Assembly (NCBI GenBank): GCA_030147905.1
Contig: JASBUM010000148.1
Coordinates: forward strand, 1 to 8,479
Direction: 5' to 3'
Length of the DNA stretch: 8,479 nucleotides
Origin: Acidimangrovimonas sp.
GTDB taxonomy: Bacteria; Pseudomonadota; Alphaproteobacteria; Rhodobacterales; Rhodobacteraceae
A program made the position numbers and the translations under genes. This document shows, piece by piece, positions 4,984-8,479 of this stretch; position 1 is the stretch's first letter, and each line of letters starts with the position of its first letter. The notes under the pieces are model-generated. The model was not told where the DNA came from and ran no database searches. It saw only the letters and a list, made by a program, of their open reading frames with translations.

Positions 4984-6939
4984 TCATTCCGCCGCGGCGC
5001 GGGCCGGGTCGGCAAGGGCGATGATCGTCGTCATGATCTGGTTGAGGTCGAAGTCCCGCGGGGTGAAGATCGCGGCCACGCCCGCGGTCCGCAACGCCTC
5101 GGCATCGTCTTGCGGGATGATCCCGCCCACCACCAGCGGAACCGTGCCGTGCCCGCGCGCGCTCATCGCTGCCATCACCTCGGCCACCAGCGCCATGTGA
5201 CTGCCCGACAGGATCGACAGGCCCACGACATGCGGGCGTTCCTCGGCGATCTTTTCGGCGATCTCGTCCGGCGTCTGGCGGATACCGGCGTAGATGATGC
5301 GTATGCCGCAGTCGCGCGCGCGGCTGGCTATCTGTTCGGCGCCGTTGGAATGGCCATCGAGGCCGGGCTTGGCGATCAGCAGCCGCAGCGGTGCGCCCAG
5401 ACTTTTCCCGGCCGCCTCCACCGCGGCGCGCAGCGGGCCGAGCCCCTCGGTACGGTTCGATGGAGCCGCGGCAACGCCGGTCGGGGCGCGATAGGTGCCG
5501 AAGACCGCCCGCATCGCGTCGGCCCATTCGCCGGTGGTAACGCCGGCACGGGCCGCCACGATCGAGGGCGGCATGATGTTGGATCCGTCGCGGGCGGCGG
5601 CGCGCAGGGCCCCGAGCGCATCCGCCACCGCCGCCGGATCGCGCGCGGACCGCCATTGCGCGAGGCGCGCAATCTGGGCCTCTTCGGCATCTGCGTCCGG
5701 GCGCAGGATGGCGTCGGTGCCCTCGTCCAGCGGCCCCGGCTCTCCCTCCTGCCAGCGGTTGACCCCGACCACCACCGTCTCGCCGCTTTCGATGCGGGCG
5801 ATCCGTTCGGCATTGGCGGCGACGAGGCGGCTTTTCATGTGGCCGATGCAGGCCACCGCACCGCCCATCGCGTCGATCTGGCCAAGCTCGTCCCGCGCCG
5901 CCTGCTTGAGCGCCTCGACCCGCGCCGCAACCACCGGATTGCCATCGAAGAGATCGCCATGTTCCAGCAGGTCCGTCTCATGCGCGAGGATCTGCTGCAT
6001 GCGCAGCGACCATTGCTGATCCCATGGCCGCGGCAGGCCGAGCGCCTCGTTCCAGGCAGGAAGCTGGACCGCGCGGGCGCGGGCATTGCGTGACAGTGTC
6101 ACCGCCAGCATCTCTATCAGGATGCGGTGGGTGTTGTTCTCGGGCTGCTGTTCGGTCAGACCCAGCGAATTCACCTGCACGCCGTAGCGGAAACGCCGCA
6201 GTTCCGGATCCTCGATCGCATAGCGCTCGCGGCAGATCTCGTCCCACAGCTCGGTGAAGGCGCGCATCTTGCACATCTCGGTGACGAAGCGGATCCCCGC
6301 GTTCACGAAGAACGAGATCCGCCCGACCATCGCGGGAAAGGCCGCCGGATCGGCCTTGGCGCGCAGATCGTCAAGCACCGCGATCGCGGTCGCGAGGGCA
6401 TAGGCCAGTTCCAGTTCAGGCGTCGCGCCGGCCTCCTGCAGGTGGTAGGAGCAGACGTTCATCGGGTTCCACTTCGGCATCGCAAGCGCGCAGAACGCCG
6501 CGACATCGGTGGTCAGCCGCAGGCTGGGGGCGGGCGCGAAGATATGGGTCCCGCGCGAGAGATATTCCTTGATCGTGTCGTTCTGCACCGTACCGCGAAG
6601 CTGCGCCGGGTCGGCGCCCTGTTCCTCCGCCAGTGCCAGATAGAGCGCAAGGAGCCACGGCGCGGTGGCGTTGATCGTCATCGAGGTGTTCATCCGGGCA
6701 AGCGGGATTCCGGCGAAGAGCCCCCGCATGTCGCCGAGGTGGCAGATCGGCACGCCGACCTTGCCGACCTCGCCCCGCGCAAGCGGATGATCACTGTCAT
6801 GGCCCGTCTGCGTCGGCAGATCGAAAGCCACCGACAGGCCGGTCTGCCCGCGGGCCAGATTGGCGCGGTAAAGCGCGTTCGAGGCCTCGGCGCTCGAATG
6901 CCCGGCATAGGTGCGAAAGATCCACGGGTGATCCGGCAT
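4984..6939 (-). CDS. ecm: Ethylmalonyl-CoA mutase, B12-dependent
   Basis: This adenosylcobalamin-dependent mutase converts (2R)-ethylmalonyl-CoA to (2S)-methylsuccinyl-CoA in the ethylmalonyl-CoA pathway. The 651 residues form one chain with the methylmalonyl-CoA-mutase barrel first and the B12-binding domain last. Visible landmarks are RTYAGHS (9-15), GLSVAFDLPTQTGHDSD (34-50), MNTSMTIN (83-90), GTVQNDTIKEYL (116-127), NPMNVCSYHLQEAGA (158-172, with the Y165-H166 pair) and VNSLGLTEQQPENNTHRI. The C-terminal domain has DGHSNG (528-533), whose H530 is the lower cobalt ligand, followed by SGSHM and GGIIP. MeaA was the older name. Methylmalonyl-CoA mutase proper is the main alternative, but the single shorter chain, the sequence style and the divergent ccr partner favour Ecm. 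The ATG at 6939 has only a weak GAGA-like ribosome binding site. Confidence 0.93.
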   Translation of the reverse strand: MPDHPWIFRTYAGHSSAEASNALYRANLARGQTGLSVAFDLPTQTGHDSDHPLARGEVGKVGVPICHLGDMRGLFAGIPLARMNTSMTINATAPWLLALYLALAEEQGADPAQLRGTVQNDTIKEYLSRGTHIFAPAPSLRLTTDVAAFCALAMPKWNPMNVCSYHLQEAGATPELELAYALATAIAVLDDLRAKADPAAFPAMVGRISFFVNAGIRFVTEMCKMRAFTELWDEICRERYAIEDPELRRFRYGVQVNSLGLTEQQPENNTHRILIEMLAVTLSRNARARAVQLPAWNEALGLPRPWDQQWSLRMQQILAHETDLLEHGDLFDGNPVVAARVEALKQAARDELGQIDAMGGAVACIGHMKSRLVAANAERIARIESGETVVVGVNRWQEGEPGPLDEGTDAILRPDADAEEAQIARLAQWRSARDPAAVADALGALRAAARDGSNIMPPSIVAARAGVTTGEWADAMRAVFGTYRAPTGVAAAPSNRTEGLGPLRAAVEAAGKSLGAPLRLLIAKPGLDGHSNGAEQIASRARDCGIRIIYAGIRQTPDEIAEKIAEERPHVVGLSILSGSHMALVAEVMAAMSARGHGTVPLVVGGIIPQDDAEALRTAGVAAIFTPRDFDLNQIMTTIIALADPARAAAE

Positions 6940-6973
6940 GGCACATCTCGAATAATTAAATTCCCGATGTTGA

Positions 6974-7003
6974 TTGATAATGGTAATTTTGTGTCTCTGT
7001 CAA
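6974..7003 (-). promoter_or_regulatory. Candidate sigma-70-type promoter for ecm
   Basis: Read on the minus strand, a perfect -35 TTGACA (7003-6998) is followed after 18 bases by TATCAA (6979-6974, four of six matches to TATAAT). The start would fall near 6967, giving a leader of roughly 27 bases before the ecm ATG. The spacer is almost entirely the 19-base element at 6980-6998, so a protein bound to that element would compete with or reposition RNA polymerase. Confidence 0.55.
6980..6998 (-). repeat. 19-base repeated element, ecm-side copy
   Basis: On the minus strand this reads AGAGACACAAAATTACCAT. It matches the ccr-side copy at 17 of 19 positions, including an unbroken 11-base run AAAATTACCAT. 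It reads in the direction of ecm transcription and occupies the spacer of the predicted ecm promoter. Confidence 0.7.
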
Positions 7004-7035
7004 TTTCTGCGTCGCGGCGGTGCCTTCGGGTCGGT

Positions 7036-7074
7036 GCCGATAGGTATTTGGGCAGGCTCAAAGCCGAAATCGGC
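7036..7074. repeat. Nested dyad near the centre of the ecm/ccr intergenic region
   Basis: GCCGAT (7036-7041) is mirrored by ATCGGC (7069-7074), and inside it TTTG (7047-7050) is mirrored by CAAA (7059-7062). The two inverted pairs share nearly the same axis (7055 and 7054.5). A regulator-binding dyad is one reading. The right arm also forms a small GCCG/CGGC hairpin of its own (7063-7074). Confidence 0.4.
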
Positions 7075-7090
7075 GGATGAACGCCACCGT

Positions 7091-7109
7091 AGAGAAATAA
7101 AATTACCAT
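7091..7109 (+). repeat. 19-base repeated element, ccr-side copy
   Basis: On the plus strand this reads AGAGAAATAAAATTACCAT, 17 of 19 identical to the ecm-side copy and in the same orientation relative to its own gene. It ends 129 bases before the ccr ATG and about 50 bases upstream of the predicted ccr start of transcription. Unlike the ecm copy it is not flanked by -35 and -10 hexamers, so it looks like an operator or upstream activating site rather than a duplicated promoter. Confidence 0.7.
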
Positions 7110-7124
7110 GAACTGCTGTCATTA

Positions 7125-7154
7125 ATTGCAAAGTTTCGTCAGCGTTGCTATCTG
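7125..7154 (+). promoter_or_regulatory. Candidate ccr promoter overlapped by a RamB/ScfR-like motif
   Basis: A -35-like TTGCAA (7126-7131, four of six) is followed after 17 bases by TATCTG (7149-7154) preceded by TGC, an extended -10 arrangement. The start would be near 7161 and the leader about 78 bases. Overlapping the -35, the minus strand of 7125-7137 reads GAAACTTTGCAAT. This matches 12 of 13 positions of the RamB operator I recall from Corynebacterium, (A/G)(A/G)AACTTTGCAAA. RamB belongs to the ScfR group with PccR of Rhodobacter, which controls propionyl-CoA assimilation. Binding here is inferred. Confidence 0.4.
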
Positions 7155-7228
7155 GGGGAGGGGTCGCCAAGATGATTCTGCGTTGCGGCGTAGCCGTATC
7201 GGCTCTGGCGGCCCCCCGAGAACGAAAC

Positions 7229-7233
7229 GGAGG
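7229..7233 (+). promoter_or_regulatory. Ribosome binding site of ccr
   Basis: GGAGG ends five bases before the ATG at 7239, an almost ideal Shine-Dalgarno sequence and spacing. It is the strongest ribosome binding site in the window and fixes the ccr start. Confidence 0.85.
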
Positions 7234-7238
7234 CACCG

Positions 7239-8479
<1,241 letters not shown>

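Noticed and set aside
5000..6900. Ecm as methylmalonyl-CoA mutase
   Set aside because: The fold is shared, but a single chain of about 650 residues divergent from ccr, with the RTYAGHS and CSYHLQEAGA style, fits the ethylmalonyl-CoA mutase group better. Sequence reading alone does not prove substrate specificity.
6971..6984. Possible FNR or IHF site in the ecm leader (TTGATTGATAATGG)
   Set aside because: Only one FNR half-site is present and the other half does not match. The IHF consensus fails at its TTR end on both possible registers.

Overview
The window is GC-rich DNA from an alphaproteobacterium, most likely of the Rhodobacteraceae/Paracoccaceae (Rhodobacter, Paracoccus and Roseobacter relatives). 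The basis is an hemN / fnrL / universal-stress-protein cluster, consensus FNR boxes in its promoters, and a divergent pair of ethylmalonyl-CoA pathway genes (ecm and ccr). There are seven protein genes, two of them cut by the window edges. I see no rRNA, tRNA, CRISPR array, insertion sequence or phage gene.

Left part (1-2427), oxygen-responsive module. The 5' half of hemN (anaerobic coproporphyrinogen III oxidase) runs leftward off the edge. fnrL, the [4Fe-4S] oxygen-sensing regulator, is divergent from it, and a perfect TTGAT-N4-ATCAA box lies between them. fnrL converges on a tandem-domain universal stress protein gene that has its own FNR-type box at class II spacing.

Middle (2428-3041), 614 bases without a convincing gene. 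It holds a second FNR-type palindrome facing right, with a plausible -10 element but no recognisable gene behind it, and several strong hairpins. From memory, relatives carry ccoNOQP (cbb3 oxidase) at this place; here the next gene is an unrelated aldo/keto reductase. This looks like a synteny break that left an orphan promoter, or a promoter for a non-coding RNA.

Right part (3042-8479), metabolism. An aldo/keto reductase, a DeoD-type purine nucleoside phosphorylase and ethylmalonyl-CoA mutase (ecm) all read leftward. Crotonyl-CoA carboxylase/reductase (ccr) reads rightward off the edge. Ccr makes ethylmalonyl-CoA from crotonyl-CoA and CO2, and Ecm, after epimerisation, converts it to methylsuccinyl-CoA; these are the signature steps of acetyl-CoA assimilation without isocitrate lyase.

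The 299-base ecm/ccr intergenic region is the most information-rich non-coding stretch. It has a 19-base element (17/19 identical) placed once for each gene in the same orientation relative to transcription, a nested dyad close to the midpoint, and a RamB/ScfR-like motif over the likely ccr -35. This is a good candidate for co-regulation of the pathway. I found no clearly new multi-gene system; the novelty candidates are regulatory.
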